Source: Saccharothrix espanaensis DSM 44229
Lineage (GTDB): Bacteria > Actinomycetota > Actinomycetes > Mycobacteriales > Pseudonocardiaceae
Direction of reading: 5' to 3'
NCBI RefSeq assembly: GCF_000328705.1
Contig: NC_019673.1
Location: forward strand, 868,001 to 932,000
DNA: 64,000 bases
In this document: piece by piece, positions 15,994 through 26,801 of the stretch
How positions within the stretch are numbered: the stretch's first letter is position 1
How the letters are laid out: each line of letters begins with the position of its first letter
Position numbers and translations under genes: made by a program
Notes under the pieces: model-generated
What the model was told of the DNA's origin: nothing
Databases searched by the model: none
The model's input: the letters and a program-made list of their open reading frames with translations, nothing else

Positions 15994-17154
15994 TCAACGG
16001 CGTTCAAGGGTCGCCCGGTAGACCTCCACGGTCTGCGCCGCCATGTTCGCCCACGAGAACTCCCGCACCGCGCGCTCCCGCCCGGCCGCCCCGAACGCCC
16101 GCGCCCGCGCCGGATCGCCCAGCACCTCGTTCACCGCGTCCGCCAACCCGCTGCGGAACGCCGGGACGTCCTCCTCGTCGTAGTGCACCAGCAGCCCGGT
16201 CCGGCCGTGCTCCACGACCTCCGGGATGCCGCCCACGTCCGACGCCACGACGGCCGTCCCGCACGCCATCGCCTCCAGGTTCACGATGCCCAGCGGCTCG
16301 TACACCGACGGGCACACGAACACCGCCGAGTGGCTCAGGATCTGCCGGACCTCCGGGGTCGGCAGCATCTCCCGGATCCACACCACCCCCGGCCGGGCCG
16401 CCGCGAGCTCCGCCACCGCCAGCCGGGTCTCCTCGGCGATCTCCGGCGTGTCCGGCGCGCCCGCGCACAGCACCACCTGGGCGTCGTGCGAGATCCGGTG
16501 CGCCGCGGCGACCAGGTGCCCGACGCCCTTCTGCCGGGTGATCCGCCCGACGAAGGTCACGATCGGCCGGCCCGGGTCGATCCCGTGCCGCTCCAGCGCG
16601 TCCACCTCCGCCACCGGCCGGTACTGCTCGGTGTCGATGCCGTTGCGCACCACGTGCACCCGCGCCGGGTCCAGCGCCGGGTAGCAGGCCAGCACGTCGG
16701 ACCGCATCCCCTCGCTCACCGCGATGATCGCGTCCGCCGCCTCGTACGCCGAGCGCTCCACCCACGACGAGATCCGGTACCCGCCGCCCAGCTGCTCGGC
16801 CTTCCACGGCCGGCGCGGCTCCAGCGAGTGCGCCGTGACCACGTGCGGCACGCCGTGCAGCAGCTTGGCCAGGTGGCCCGCCAGGTTGGCGTACCAGGTG
16901 TGCGAGTGGGCCAGGTCCACGCCGCCCAGCGCGGCGGCGATCTCCAGGTCGGCGGACAGCACGCCCAACGCCGGGTTCGCCGCCGCCAGCGCCGCGACCG
17001 GTTGGTGGGCAACGGCATCCGGGCGCGGTCCGCCGAACGCGTGCACGTCCACGTCGACCAGCTCGCGCAGTCTGGGCACCAGGAAACCGACGTGCACCCC
17101 CGCCCCGCCGTAGACCTCCGGCGGGTACTCCCGTGTCAGCAGTCCAATTCGCAC
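15994..17154 (-). CDS. glgA: GT4 glycogen synthase / alpha-maltose-1-phosphate synthase (GlgA/GlgM type)
   Basis: A 386-aa two-domain GT-B glycosyltransferase. The N-terminus RIGLLTREYPPEVYGGAGVH is nearly that of mycobacterial Rv1212c. The C-terminal nucleotide-sugar site contains GRITRQKGVGHL and PSVYEPLGIVNLEAMACGT (E-x7-E motif). The Rv1212c enzyme makes maltose-1-phosphate from ADP-glucose for GlgE, so the same is inferred here. GTG 17154 is chosen because of homology and a TACGGT box 7 nt upstream; GTG 17163 is possible. Divergent from glgC, which supplies the substrate. Confidence 0.92.
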   Translation of the reverse strand: MRIGLLTREYPPEVYGGAGVHVGFLVPRLRELVDVDVHAFGGPRPDAVAHQPVAALAAANPALGVLSADLEIAAALGGVDLAHSHTWYANLAGHLAKLLHGVPHVVTAHSLEPRRPWKAEQLGGGYRISSWVERSAYEAADAIIAVSEGMRSDVLACYPALDPARVHVVRNGIDTEQYRPVAEVDALERHGIDPGRPIVTFVGRITRQKGVGHLVAAAHRISHDAQVVLCAGAPDTPEIAEETRLAVAELAAARPGVVWIREMLPTPEVRQILSHSAVFVCPSVYEPLGIVNLEAMACGTAVVASDVGGIPEVVEHGRTGLLVHYDEEDVPAFRSGLADAVNEVLGDPARARAFGAAGRERAVREFSWANMAAQTVEVYRATLERR

Positions 17155-17161
17155 GTCGCCC

Positions 17162-17167
17162 ACCGTA
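17162..17167 (-). promoter_or_regulatory. Putative leaderless -10 box for glgA
   Basis: TACGGT on the minus strand ends 7 nt before the glgA GTG (17154). The glgC -10 (TAGGGT, 17246-17251) lies in the same 104-bp divergent region. Confidence 0.45.
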
Positions 17168-17245
17168 ACCCCGGGTGGCGGGACGACCGGGTGAACAACT
17201 CGGGTTGCCGTTCCTCCGCCGTTGGTGGGCCGGTGCCCGCACGGT

Positions 17246-17258
17246 TAGGGTCGTTGTC
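17246..17258 (+). promoter_or_regulatory. Putative leaderless -10 box for glgC
   Basis: TAGGGT at 17246-17251 ends 7 nt before the GTG at 17259, with no Shine-Dalgarno sequence. Confidence 0.45.
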
Positions 17259-18473
17259 GTGAAAGGGCAACCGCACGTACTAGGAATTGTCCTCGCCGGT
17301 GGCGAGGGCAAACGGTTGTGGCCGTTGACCGCCGACCGGGCAAAGCCCGCGGTGCCCTTCGGCGGTAACTACCGGCTCGTCGACTTCGTGCTGTCCAACC
17401 TCGTCAACGCCGGCTTCGTCCGGCTCTGCGTGCTGACCCAGTACAAGTCGCATTCGCTCGACCGCCACATCTCCACCACCTGGCGGCTGTCCAACGTGCT
17501 CGGGCAGTACGTCACCCCGGTGCCCGCCCAGCAACGACTCGGCCCGCGCTGGTACACCGGCAGCGCGGACGCGATCTTCCAGAGCCTCAACCTCGTCAAC
17601 GACGAGAAACCGGACCACGTGGTCATCTTCGGCGCGGACCACGTCTACCGGATGGACCCGGGAATGATGGTCGACCGGCACATCGAGACCGGCGCCGGCG
17701 TGACCGTGGCGGGCATCCGGGTGCCGCGCGCGGAGGCCAAGGCGTTCGGGTGCATCGATTCCGACGAGACCGGTCGGATCACCGGGTTCCTGGAAAAGCC
17801 TTCGGACCCGCCGCACGTGCCGGGCGACCCCGAAGTCACCTTCGCCTCGATGGGCAACTACGTGTTCACCACGGAGGCCCTCATCGAGGCGTTGCGCGCG
17901 GACGCCGGCAACCCCGACTCGGACCACGACATGGGCGGCGACATCATCCCCATGCTGGTCGGCCAGGGCCGGGCGCACGTCTACGACTTCGCCGACAACG
18001 CCGTGCCGGGGGAGACCGACCGCGACCGCGGCTACTGGCGCGACGTGGGGACCATCGACGCCTACTACGAGGCGCACATGGACCTGGTCTCGGTGAACCC
18101 GGTGTTCAACCTCTACAACCAGACCTGGCCGATCCGCACCGCCACCCCGCCGCTGCCGCCGGCGAAGTTCATCGCGGGCGGCAGCGCCGAGGACTCCATG
18201 GTCGGGCCGGGCTCGATCATCTCCGGCACCGTCCACGGCTCGGTGGTCTCCTCCGACGTCGTGGTCGAGTCCGGCTCGGTGGTGCAGGGCAGCGTCCTGC
18301 TGCCCGGCGTCCGGATCGGCCGGGGCGCCGTCGTCCGGCGGGCCATCCTGGACAAGAACGTGGTGGTCCCGGACGGCGCGCTGATCGGCGTCGACCCGGC
18401 CACCGACCGGCAGCGCTACACCGTCTCGGCCGCCGGCGTGACCGTGCTGGGCAAGGGCGTCACGGCAGCCTGA
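17259..18473 (+). CDS. glgC: Glucose-1-phosphate adenylyltransferase (ADP-glucose pyrophosphorylase)
   Basis: Makes ADP-glucose from ATP and glucose-1-phosphate. The 404-aa product has nucleotidyltransferase signature [47 protein letters not shown] and the Lys-containing GFLEKP. A C-terminal left-handed beta-helix (about 300-404) is typical of the allosteric domain. The GTG at 17259 gives [11 protein letters not shown], in line with mycobacterial GlgC. Divergent from glgA; together they feed alpha-glucan synthesis. Overlaps the convergent cupin gene by 14 nt. Confidence 0.95.
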   Translation: MKGQPHVLGIVLAGGEGKRLWPLTADRAKPAVPFGGNYRLVDFVLSNLVNAGFVRLCVLTQYKSHSLDRHISTTWRLSNVLGQYVTPVPAQQRLGPRWYTGSADAIFQSLNLVNDEKPDHVVIFGADHVYRMDPGMMVDRHIETGAGVTVAGIRVPRAEAKAFGCIDSDETGRITGFLEKPSDPPHVPGDPEVTFASMGNYVFTTEALIEALRADAGNPDSDHDMGGDIIPMLVGQGRAHVYDFADNAVPGETDRDRGYWRDVGTIDAYYEAHMDLVSVNPVFNLYNQTWPIRTATPPLPPAKFIAGGSAEDSMVGPGSIISGTVHGSVVSSDVVVESGSVVQGSVLLPGVRIGRGAVVRRAILDKNVVVPDGALIGVDPATDRQRYTVSAAGVTVLGKGVTAA

Positions 18474-18840
18474 GGGCGTGGCCGGTGGTCGCGTCGACGT
18501 GGTCGGGGACCTCTTCGAGGGGGTCCCCGACGGTCGACGTGCCGGACGGCTCGACCAGCAGGATCTGCGCGCCGTGCGCGGAGGACGGCTTGTGCTCGAC
18601 CCCGCGCGGCACCACGAACACGTCACCCGGCCCGAGGTGGACCGTCCGGTCGCGCAGCGCGATGTCCAGCTCGCCCTCGACGACCATGAAGAACTCGTCG
18701 GTCTCCGGGTGCGAGTGCCACAGGTGCTCGCCCTTCACCTTCGTCACGCGGATGTCGTAGTCGTTGACCGTCGCCACGATCCGCGGGCTCCACAACGCGT
18801 CGAAGCTCGCCAGCGCCTTGGTGATGTTCACCGGTTCCAT
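18460..18840 (-). CDS. Single-domain cupin protein
   Basis: A 126-aa beta-barrel cupin. Motif 1 is [17 protein letters not shown] (two His and a Glu metal ligands) and motif 2 is [16 protein letters not shown] mononuclear-metal enzyme or sugar/small-molecule binding protein; the substrate is unknown. Its start is 40 bp from the divergent GlxA-type regulator, which may control it. Confidence 0.85.
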   Translation of the reverse strand: MEPVNITKALASFDALWSPRIVATVNDYDIRVTKVKGEHLWHSHPETDEFFMVVEGELDIALRDRTVHLGPGDVFVVPRGVEHKPSSAHGAQILLVEPSGTSTVGDPLEEVPDHVDATTGHALRLP

Positions 18841-18880
18841 GCCACCATGCTCGCCGCAACGCCCGTGCTATGAATCGCAC

Positions 18881-19846
18881 ATGCCGCCTGATTCCTCGCA
18901 CCGGGTCGTCATGATCGTCGACAACGGCTCGAACCCGTTCGAGATGGGCGTGGCGACCGAGCTGTTCGGCCTGCGCCGCCCGGAGCTCGGCGACCGCCCG
19001 TGGTACGACTTCACGCTCTGCGCGCCCGGTCCGATCACCATGAACAGCGGTTTCTTCACGCTCTCCGGCGTGCCGGACCTGTCGGCCACCGACGACGCCG
19101 ACACGCTGATCGTGTCCAACCGCCCGGACGCCCCGACCCGCCCGCCCGAAGACCTGCTGGCCGCCATCCGCCGGGCCCGCGCCCGGGGCGCCCGCCTGGT
19201 CAGCTTCTGCACCGGCGCCTTCACCCTCGCCCACGCGGGCGTGCTGGACGGCCGGCAGGCCACCACCCACTGGCAGTGGGCCGACACGTTCCACGCCCTC
19301 TTCCCCGCCGTGGACCTCGTCCCGGACGTCCTCTACGTGGACGACGACGACATCCACACCGCTGCGGGCAGCGCCGCCGCCCTGGACCTGGGCCTGCACC
19401 TGATCCGCCAGGACCACGGCTCGGAGGTCGCCAACACCGTCTCCCGCCGGCTGGTCTTCGCCGCCCACCGCGACGGCGGCCAGCGCCAGTTCGTGAAACG
19501 CCCCGTGCCCCCGGTCCGGGACGACACCCTGGCCCCGCTGCTGACCTGGATCCGCGACCACCTGGCCGACCCGCTGACCATCACCGCGATCGCGACCAGG
19601 TCGGCCCTGAGCCCCGCCACCCTGCACCGCCGCTTCCAGCGCGAGCTGGGAACGACTCCACTCGCCTGGCTGACCGCCGAACGAGTAGACCTGGCCCGTT
19701 CCCTGATCGAACGCGGCGAGAACCGCCTGGACGTCGTGGCCCGCCGCTCCGGCCTGGGCTCCCCGTCCAACCTCAGGTCCCAACTACGCCGCCGAACCGG
19801 CCTGACCCCCACCGCCTACCGCCAACGCTTCGGCCCAGCCGCCTAG
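18881..19846 (+). CDS. GlxA-family transcriptional regulator (DJ-1/PfpI-like + AraC HTH)
   Basis: 321 aa: an N-terminal DJ-1/PfpI-like domain (about 8-190), with VSFCTGAFTLAHAGVLDG at the nucleophile elbow (Cys present). A C-terminal AraC double HTH (about 215-315) reads LADPLTITAIATRSALSPATLHRRF and RLDVVARRSGLGSPSNL. The start is the ATG giving MPPDSSHRVVMIVDNGS. Divergent from the cupin gene. Family members sense metabolites; the ligand is not identifiable. Confidence 0.9.
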   Translation: MPPDSSHRVVMIVDNGSNPFEMGVATELFGLRRPELGDRPWYDFTLCAPGPITMNSGFFTLSGVPDLSATDDADTLIVSNRPDAPTRPPEDLLAAIRRARARGARLVSFCTGAFTLAHAGVLDGRQATTHWQWADTFHALFPAVDLVPDVLYVDDDDIHTAAGSAAALDLGLHLIRQDHGSEVANTVSRRLVFAAHRDGGQRQFVKRPVPPVRDDTLAPLLTWIRDHLADPLTITAIATRSALSPATLHRRFQRELGTTPLAWLTAERVDLARSLIERGENRLDVVARRSGLGSPSNLRSQLRRRTGLTPTAYRQRFGPAA

Positions 19847-19942
19847 CTCCGACGCCCCAGCCCCACCAACGACACCTCCCCGACCACCCACGGGCTCCCT
19901 CCTCAACGCGAGGGATCACGCCATTCGCCCGAGGTCCGCGGC

Positions 19943-20569
19943 TCAGTCCAACTTGGCGGCGACCAGCAGTCCGTCCCCCAGGGGCAGGATGACCGGCGCG
20001 AGGCGCTCGTCCTCGCGCACCGACCGGGCCACCTCGCGCAACGCCGAGGTCTCCGGATCCCGGTGCGAGGCGTCCACGACCCGCCCCTCCCACAGCACGT
20101 TGTCGAAGGCGATCACGCCGCCCGGCCGCAGCAGCCGCACGCCTTCTTCCAGGTACTTGGGGTACTCCGTCTTGGCCGCGTCCACGAACACCAGGTCGTA
20201 CGCGCCGTCGGTCAGCCGGGGCAGTACGTCCAGCGCCTGGCCCATGATCAACCGCGTCCGGGACACCGCGACGCCCGCCTCGGCGAACGCCACCCGGGCC
20301 GCCCGCTGGTGCTCCGGCTCGGCGTCGATAGAGGTCAGCACCCCCGCCGCGGGCATCCCACCGAGCAGGTACAGCGAGCCGACGCCCGCGCCCGTGCCCA
20401 CCTCCACCACGGCTTTGGCCTGCAACGCGGCGGTGAGGAACCGCAGGGCCGCGCCACCACCGGACCCGATCGGCACGCAGCCCAAGTCGGCTCCCCGTGC
20501 CCGAGCGGCCGTGATCACGGCGTCCTCGGGCAGGTAGCCCTCCACGTACTCGCGCAGCGGCGCATCCAC
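19943..20569 (-). CDS. Class I SAM-dependent O-methyltransferase (Rv1220c-like)
   Basis: 208 aa of the CCoAOMT-like O-methyltransferase family. SAM site is VVEVGTGAGVGSLYLLGG, followed by TSIDAEPEH, and the metal/catalytic loop is FVDAAKTEYPKY with FDNVLWEGRVVD. Located just upstream of and divergent from sigE, as in mycobacteria. The acceptor is unknown. GTG 20569 has a TAACCT box ending 6 nt upstream (leaderless pattern). Confidence 0.88.
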   Translation of the reverse strand: MDAPLREYVEGYLPEDAVITAARARGADLGCVPIGSGGGAALRFLTAALQAKAVVEVGTGAGVGSLYLLGGMPAAGVLTSIDAEPEHQRAARVAFAEAGVAVSRTRLIMGQALDVLPRLTDGAYDLVFVDAAKTEYPKYLEEGVRLLRPGGVIAFDNVLWEGRVVDASHRDPETSALREVARSVREDERLAPVILPLGDGLLVAAKLD

Positions 20570-20727
20570 AGCGAGAGGTTAACGCCGGACGCGGCGAATC
20601 GGGTGAACCTCCCGGGCACCGGAATTCTCAGCGTGCTCTCAGCCGACTCTCACCATGGTTATAAGAGAGCCGGTCAGGCTGGTCCCAGCACGGGACCGAG
20701 GGGAACAGGTTCCGGCGCAGGACCCAC

Positions 20728-20756
20728 GGGGAACACGTGAGCCGCAGCGAACGTTG
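20728..20756 (+). promoter_or_regulatory. ECF-type promoter candidate for sigE
   Basis: GGGGAAC (20728-20734) and CGTTG (20752-20756) are separated by 17 nt. This fits the GGAAC-N16-18-GTT pattern used by actinobacterial SigE/SigH-class factors. A transcript would start near 20763, about 40 nt before the sigE ATG. This suggests autoregulation or SigH-class control. Confidence 0.55.
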
Positions 20757-20803
20757 ATCCGTGCAGCAGGGCAGCCAGCCCACTGGAGGTGCTTCACCGC
20801 CCG

Positions 20804-21376
20804 ATGCCAACGCAGCCGTATACCGCCACCGCTCCCATCGACGACACGGAATGGATCGTGCCGACGTGGGACCAGGTCGTCCGCGACCACGCCGACCGGG
20901 TGTACCGGCTGGCCTACCGCCTGACCGGCAACCAGCACGACGCCGAGGACCTCACCCAGGAAACCTTCATCCGGGTGTTCCGCTCCCTCGCGTCCTACCA
21001 GCCGGGCACGTTCGAAGGCTGGCTGCACCGCATCACCACGAACCTGTTCCTCGACATGGTCCGCCGGCGCTCCAAGTTCCGCATGGAGGGCCTGCCGGAC
21101 GACGCCGACCGCGTCGCGGGCGACGACCCGTCACCCGAACAGGTATACACCGACACCCACTTGGACCCGGATCTCCAGGCGGCGCTCGACGAGTTGCCCC
21201 CGGACTTCCGCGCCGCAGTAGTGTTGTGTGACGTCGAAGGGCTGTCGTACGAAGAGATCGGCGCCACCCTCGGTGTGAAGCTGGGTACCGTGAGGAGCAG
21301 GATCCACCGGGGCCGCCAGGCCCTGCGCGCCTCACTGGAACGCCGACGGGGTCTTGTTCGGGAGGACTCTGCATGA
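20804..21376 (+). CDS. sigE: ECF RNA polymerase sigma factor SigE
   Basis: 190 aa. Sigma region 2 (about 25-90) contains [21 protein letters not shown]. Region 4 (about 125-180) contains [41 protein letters not shown] 24-residue N-terminal extension precedes region 2. Context (O-methyltransferase, anti-sigma factor, htrA, tatB) is the mycobacterial sigE locus, so an envelope-stress role is inferred. ATG 20804 is chosen; GTG 20789 and its nearby GGAGG make the start uncertain. ATGA overlap with the anti-sigma gene. Confidence 0.93.
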   Translation: MPTQPYTATAPIDDTEWIVPTWDQVVRDHADRVYRLAYRLTGNQHDAEDLTQETFIRVFRSLASYQPGTFEGWLHRITTNLFLDMVRRRSKFRMEGLPDDADRVAGDDPSPEQVYTDTHLDPDLQAALDELPPDFRAAVVLCDVEGLSYEEIGATLGVKLGTVRSRIHRGRQALRASLERRRGLVREDSA

Positions 21377-22014
21377 CCGATCTGCGAGGTTGGGGACTGA
21401 GCGAGCAGCACCTGCTGCCCGACGCGGTCGTCGCCTTCGTCGACGGCGAGCTGTCGGCGTCGGCGCACGGCCGGGCGTCGGCGCACCTGGCGCGCTGCCC
21501 GTTCTGCGCGGCGGAGGCCTACTCGCAGCAACAGGCGAGGTCGGCGGTCCGCACCGCCGAGACCCCGTGCGCCCCGGCGGGCCTGCTGGCCAAACTGGGC
21601 GCGATCCCGCAAGAGGTCGACCTGCCCAGCGCGCCCGACGGCCTGGCGGTCACCGAGGACGGCCAGCTGGTCACCGTCCAACGCCCGGACCGGGTGACCT
21701 TCGGCACCGGCCCGGTACTGGGCCAGAGCCGCCCCTTCGGCACCGGCAGCCGCTTCGGCAGCCGAGCCCGCCAAGGAGCGGGCGTAGTCGTGTCGGGCCT
21801 CATGCTCGGCGCCCTGGCCCTGGTCGTGCCCGGCAGTGAAGACCCGGCCACCACCCCGGCCCAAGGCACCACCCTGCCCCCGAACCCGGCAGTAGCGCCT
21901 GCCCTGGTCGGCGACGGCGCACGCCGAGGCGACGTCCTGCGCCCCGTCTCCACAGACACGGGCCCCCGAGCCCACACCCCCAGGCCCGCCGGCAACGCCC
22001 TACTGGACCGCTGA
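21373..22014 (+). CDS. rseA: Anti-sigma-E factor (RseA-like, ZAS motif)
   Basis: 213 aa. The zinc-binding anti-sigma motif H-x3-C-x2-C is seen as HLARCPFC (about 36-43), preceded by an upstream His (AHGRASAHL). A possible single hydrophobic segment ([18 protein letters not shown], about 136-153) and a Pro/Thr-rich tail follow. The mycobacterial protein is cytoplasmic, so the membrane segment here may differ. It is translationally coupled to sigE (ATGA) and likely sequesters SigE until redox or surface stress. Confidence 0.88.
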   Translation: MTDLRGWGLSEQHLLPDAVVAFVDGELSASAHGRASAHLARCPFCAAEAYSQQQARSAVRTAETPCAPAGLLAKLGAIPQEVDLPSAPDGLAVTEDGQLVTVQRPDRVTFGTGPVLGQSRPFGTGSRFGSRARQGAGVVVSGLMLGALALVVPGSEDPATTPAQGTTLPPNPAVAPALVGDGARRGDVLRPVSTDTGPRAHTPRPAGNALLDR

Positions 22015-22428
22015 CCAAGCCCCAGCCCCGGCCACCACCCGGCAACAGCCCCCCGGCGCCCCCCGAAACCCGGCCCCACCCCGCGCGCCCAAATGCACAA
22101 CCCCGCCCCCCAAAACCGGGCGCTACGCCCCACCTCGGCCGCCACCCTCACCTCGGCCGCCACCGGCACCTCTGCCGCCACTGCCCTCTCGGCCGCCATC
22201 GCCAGGTCCGTGGCGTGGCCCGGCCGGTGGCGTAGCCAGGTCTATGTCGTAGCCGCCCCCACCACCACGCCGCCATTCCCGCTGACGACAACTTCACCGA
22301 TCACCGGGCACGATTGACCCGGCATCACGGGTGCGGGTGCTGTTGAACCGGCAGGGCAGGCGACACTTCTTCGGCCGACCGGTCCACACTCCGTGCCAGA
22401 ACCGGGCAACACCGACGTGCGGGGAGCG
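22015..22428. other. 414-bp gene-free region with short tandem repeats upstream of htrA
   Basis: No credible ORF. Around 22134-22200 a degenerate 17-18 bp unit built on CTCGGCCGCCAC is repeated four times. The start is C-rich (22015-22090). It should contain the htrA promoter, but no clear -35/-10 pair could be assigned. Confidence 0.5.
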
Positions 22429-23967
<1,539 letters not shown>

Positions 23968-24012
23968 CGGCTACTCTGGCTCTGGGCGGCAGTCGGCGGA
24001 GGTGACAGGCGA

Positions 24013-24426
24013 GTGTTCGACAGCATCGGCTGGATAGAGATCCTCATCATCGTGGTCGCGGGCCTGTTCATCCTGGGCCCGGAGCGCCTACCCTCAGCCG
24101 CCGCGTGGGTGGGCAAGACCATCCGCCAGGTACGCGAGTACGCGACGGGCGCACGTGATCAACTGAAGCAGGAGATGGGTCCCGAGTTCGACCAGTTGCG
24201 CAAGCCCCTCGAAGACCTCAGGGAACTACGCAACTTCGACCCGAAACGGGCCATCACCAAACACCTGTGGGACGACGTCCCGACAAACGGGAACAGCACG
24301 AAGCCGAACGGCTTCTCAGCACCCCACACCACAACTCCACAAGGCCCGACAGGAGCCCGGGAACGGGAACGCGAACGCCCGCTGCAACAAGGCGAACGCC
24401 CCCCATACGACCCGGACGCCACGTAA
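24013..24426 (+). CDS. tatB: Sec-independent translocase subunit TatB
   Basis: 137 aa: an N-terminal membrane helix ([20 protein letters not shown]), the conserved GPERLP hinge, an amphipathic helix (about 28-55) and a long polar tail. It forms the substrate receptor with TatC. TatB rather than TatA is supported by length and the GPERLP form. GTG start with GGAGGTGA 8 nt upstream. Located 45 bp after htrA, as in mycobacteria. A strong hairpin follows the stop. Confidence 0.93.
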   Translation: MFDSIGWIEILIIVVAGLFILGPERLPSAAAWVGKTIRQVREYATGARDQLKQEMGPEFDQLRKPLEDLRELRNFDPKRAITKHLWDDVPTNGNSTKPNGFSAPHTTTPQGPTGARERERERPLQQGERPPYDPDAT

Positions 24427-24427
24427 A

Positions 24428-24467
24428 CAGAAAAGGCGCGCACCCACCCAGGTGCGCGCCTTTTCTG
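24428..24467. terminator. Strong bidirectional terminator after tatB
   Basis: A 17-bp perfect stem (CAGAAAAGGCGCGCACC against its complement) with a 6-nt loop, flanked by A-tract and T-tract. It acts as a rho-independent terminator on both strands. It closes the sigE-tatB module. Confidence 0.85.
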
Positions 24468-24494
24468 TGCGCCAGCACAGACCACCCAAAGAGT

Positions 24495-24620
24495 CGTGTC
24501 ATCCCCGTATGGCCCGCGCGCCAGCGAACCGCGCTTGAGTAGGTAGTGCAAGCACGCCCTTCGCTTGCACTACCTACTCAAGGGTGGTTGTCTTTGACCG
24601 GGCCATACGGGGATGACACG
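24495..24620 (-). repeat. 126-bp palindromic repeat element, copy 2
   Basis: Terminal inverted repeats of about 22 bp (CGTGTCATCCCCGTATGG... / ...CCATACGGGGATGACACG) enclose a 20-bp perfect inner stem (24534-24553 with 24563-24582) and a 9-nt loop, ACGCCCTTC. Its reverse complement aligns over its whole length with 35078-35203. Differences are one GG/AA dinucleotide and five stem positions, each compensated in the other arm. It does not encode protein. Confidence 0.88.
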
Positions 24621-24824
24621 ACGTCCCACGCTCTTAGTCATCCTTGGCGGCTCGCCCGTCCGGCGAGGACGCTCTTCTTCTCGCCGCCCGGCTCGACCGT
24701 GCACTCGGCTCGACCAGCGCGCCCGGTAACGACCGCTCATTGGCGAGTCCAAGGCAAAAGCACTGGTCAGAGCGCCGCAGAAAGCTCAGGCGCGGCCGCC
24801 GGCCCCCGACACCATTATCGCACG
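24621..24824 (-). repeat. Side module of the repeat element, copy 2
   Basis: Blocks also found next to the 35-kb copy: GTCATCCTTGGCGG followed by CTCGCCCGTCCGGCGAG (a small hairpin) at 24638-24672, and GCGCGGCCGCCGGCCCCCGA with CACCATTATCGCAC at 24791-24824. The block between them differs in length (about 120 bp here, about 60 bp in the other copy). The rest of the gap (24825-25067) shows nothing recognisable. Confidence 0.7.
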
Positions 24825-25067
24825 AGGCACCGACAATCAGCCCGCAGTGACGGTTCGCCCCGTCACGCCGTGCCTGCCTCGCCGTGCCTGCCTCGCCACT
24901 TCGCCTGAGCGCGCTCAAGCAAGCACCTGCAGTTCGTGCTTCGATCCCGTGAGCAATCGCCCACCACGTTCGGTCACGTGATCAGAGATCCCGCCTGCAC
25001 GTCCGACTTGCCTCAGTCTGGTAATCGGCGCCACCAGAGCCGATCGGAAGTGCCGACGGGAAAAGAA

Positions 25068-26204
25068 TCAACGTCCGGCAGGAGAAACGTTCAGCAGGCG
25101 TCCGGCCAGTCCGCGCGATCGGACCGACAACTTGGCGGCCACCGAAGTCAGTACCTGTGCCGCAGTCGACGTCGGTGAAGCCAGCACGATCGGCGTTCCC
25201 TCGTCGCCCTGTTCGCGTACCCGCGGATCCAGCGGCACCTGTCCCAGCAAAGGCACATCGGCACCCACGGCCTTGGTGAGCGAGGCCGCTACCGCCTCTC
25301 CGCCTCCGCTGCCGAACACGTCCATCCGCGAGCCGTCCGGCAGTTCGAGCCACGACATGTTCTCGATCACGCCGGCCACCCGCTGGCGCGTCTGCAACGC
25401 GATCGACCCGGCGCGCTCGGCCACTTCCGCCGCCGCCTGCTGGGGCGTGGTCACGACCAGGATCTCCGCGTTCGGCACCAGCTGGGCCACCGAGATCGCC
25501 ACGTCGCCGGTCCCCGGCGGCAGGTCCATCAGCAGCACGTCCAGGTCGCCCCAGAACACGTCCGCCAGGAACTGCTGCAACGCGCGGTGCAGCATCGGGC
25601 CGCGCCACACCACCGGGGTGTTGCCCGAGGTGAACATCCCGATCGAGATCAGCTTCACCCCGTGCGACTGGGGCGGCATGATCATTTTCTCGACCTGGGT
25701 GGGACGCGCGTCAGTGCCCAGCATTCGGGGGATCGAGTGCCCGTAGATGTCCGCGTCCACCACGCCGACCGACAGGCCGCGAGCCGCCATCGCCACGGCC
25801 AGGTTGACCGTCACGCTCGACTTGCCCACCCCGCCCTTGCCGGACGCGACGCAGAACACCCGCGTCAGCGATCCCGGCTGGGCGAACGGGATGACCGGCT
25901 CCTCCACGCCGCCGCGCAGCGACTTGCGGAGCTCGGTCCGCTGGGCGTCGCTCATCACGTCCAGCGCCACCCGGACCGACGACACGCCCTCCAGCGCCGA
26001 CACCGCGCTCGTCACGTCGGCGGTGATCTTGTCGCGCATCGGGCAGCCGGCGACGGTCAGGTACACCTCGACGTCCACGACCCCGTCGGCCACCGACACC
26101 GACTTGACCATGCCGAGGTCCGTGATGGGTCGCCGGATTTCGGGGTCCTGCACCGCTGCCAGCGCCTTGTGCACGTCGTCAACGGTGGGAAGGGTCTGCG
26201 TCAC
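25068..26204 (-). CDS. mrp: Mrp/ApbC-type Fe-S cluster carrier ATPase
   Basis: 378 aa. An N-terminal MIP18/DUF59 domain (about 5-85; GCPMRDKI Cys motif) precedes the Mrp/NBP35 P-loop domain. The deviant Walker A is SGKGGVGKS (about 120); switch regions are DADIYGHSIPRMLG and DLPPGTGD. The C-terminal CxxC of some ApbC proteins is not seen. Assembles or transfers Fe-S clusters. GTG 26204 (VTQTLPTVDDVH) with GAAGGCGAT upstream is preferred; the ORF could extend upstream but that part is not conserved in style. Confidence 0.92.
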   Translation of the reverse strand: MTQTLPTVDDVHKALAAVQDPEIRRPITDLGMVKSVSVADGVVDVEVYLTVAGCPMRDKITADVTSAVSALEGVSSVRVALDVMSDAQRTELRKSLRGGVEEPVIPFAQPGSLTRVFCVASGKGGVGKSSVTVNLAVAMAARGLSVGVVDADIYGHSIPRMLGTDARPTQVEKMIMPPQSHGVKLISIGMFTSGNTPVVWRGPMLHRALQQFLADVFWGDLDVLLMDLPPGTGDVAISVAQLVPNAEILVVTTPQQAAAEVAERAGSIALQTRQRVAGVIENMSWLELPDGSRMDVFGSGGGEAVAASLTKAVGADVPLLGQVPLDPRVREQGDEGTPIVLASPTSTAAQVLTSVAAKLSVRSRGLAGRLLNVSPAGR

Positions 26205-26325
26205 TGGATCGCCTTCGATCGCCTTCAGAGGAGAACGCCATGCTACGGCGGCGCGGCGCACCTCCAAGCTACCGGTAGGTCACTTCGATTTCGGGGCCAG
26301 CGCGAAGCCGGTCGCGTGCTTTCCG

Positions 26326-26339
26326 TAACATTGCTATCC
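26326..26339 (+). promoter_or_regulatory. Putative leaderless -10 box for marR-like gene
   Basis: TAACAT at 26326-26331 ends 8 nt before the GTG at 26340, with no Shine-Dalgarno sequence. Confidence 0.4.
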
Positions 26340-26801
26340 GTGCCGGAAACCGGAAGTGCCCGGTTGCCCACCCGAACCGAGCTCGGTGTGTGGCGATCCT
26401 TCCTCCGGGCCCATGCGCGGCTCACTCGGATCCTGGAAGCCGAACTGATCGCCGAGCAGCGCCTGTCGCTCGCGGCCTACGACGTCCTCGTGCAGCTCGC
26501 CGAGGCTCCGCAGTACCGACTGCGGATGACCGAACTGGCGGATGCCGTCCTGCTGTCGCGCTCCGGCGTGACCCGATTGGTCGACCGGCTGGAGCGCGCC
26601 GGCCTCGTGCTCCGGGAACGTGCCGACGGCGACGGCCGGGGCGTGGTCGCTGTGCTGACACCGCTGGGCCTGGACCGGCTGCGCATCGCGTCAGGCACCC
26701 ACCTGACCGGTGTGGCGCGGCACTTCGCCGAGGTGTTCAGCCGGGCCGAACTGGAGGGCTTCGGCCGGTCCTGCGACCGGCTTGCCTCGGAAGACCCCTG
26801 A
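26340..26801 (+). CDS. MarR-family transcriptional regulator
   Basis: 153 aa with winged HTH: LAAYDVLVQLAEAPQYRLRM, TELADAVLLSRSGVTRLVDRLE and wing RERADGDGRGVVAVLT. It is divergent from mrp and convergent with the DUF1003 gene. No obvious target is adjacent. GTG 26340 (VPETGSARLPTRTELG) is the chosen start. Confidence 0.88.
   Translation: MPETGSARLPTRTELGVWRSFLRAHARLTRILEAELIAEQRLSLAAYDVLVQLAEAPQYRLRMTELADAVLLSRSGVTRLVDRLERAGLVLRERADGDGRGVVAVLTPLGLDRLRIASGTHLTGVARHFAEVFSRAELEGFGRSCDRLASEDP

Noticed and set aside
24495-24620. Palindromic element as a CRISPR repeat or a simple rho-independent terminator
   Set aside because: There are no spacer arrays. The layout (long terminal inverted repeats around an inner stem, no T-tract, copies in both orientations 10 kb apart) does not fit either; tatB already has its own terminator.
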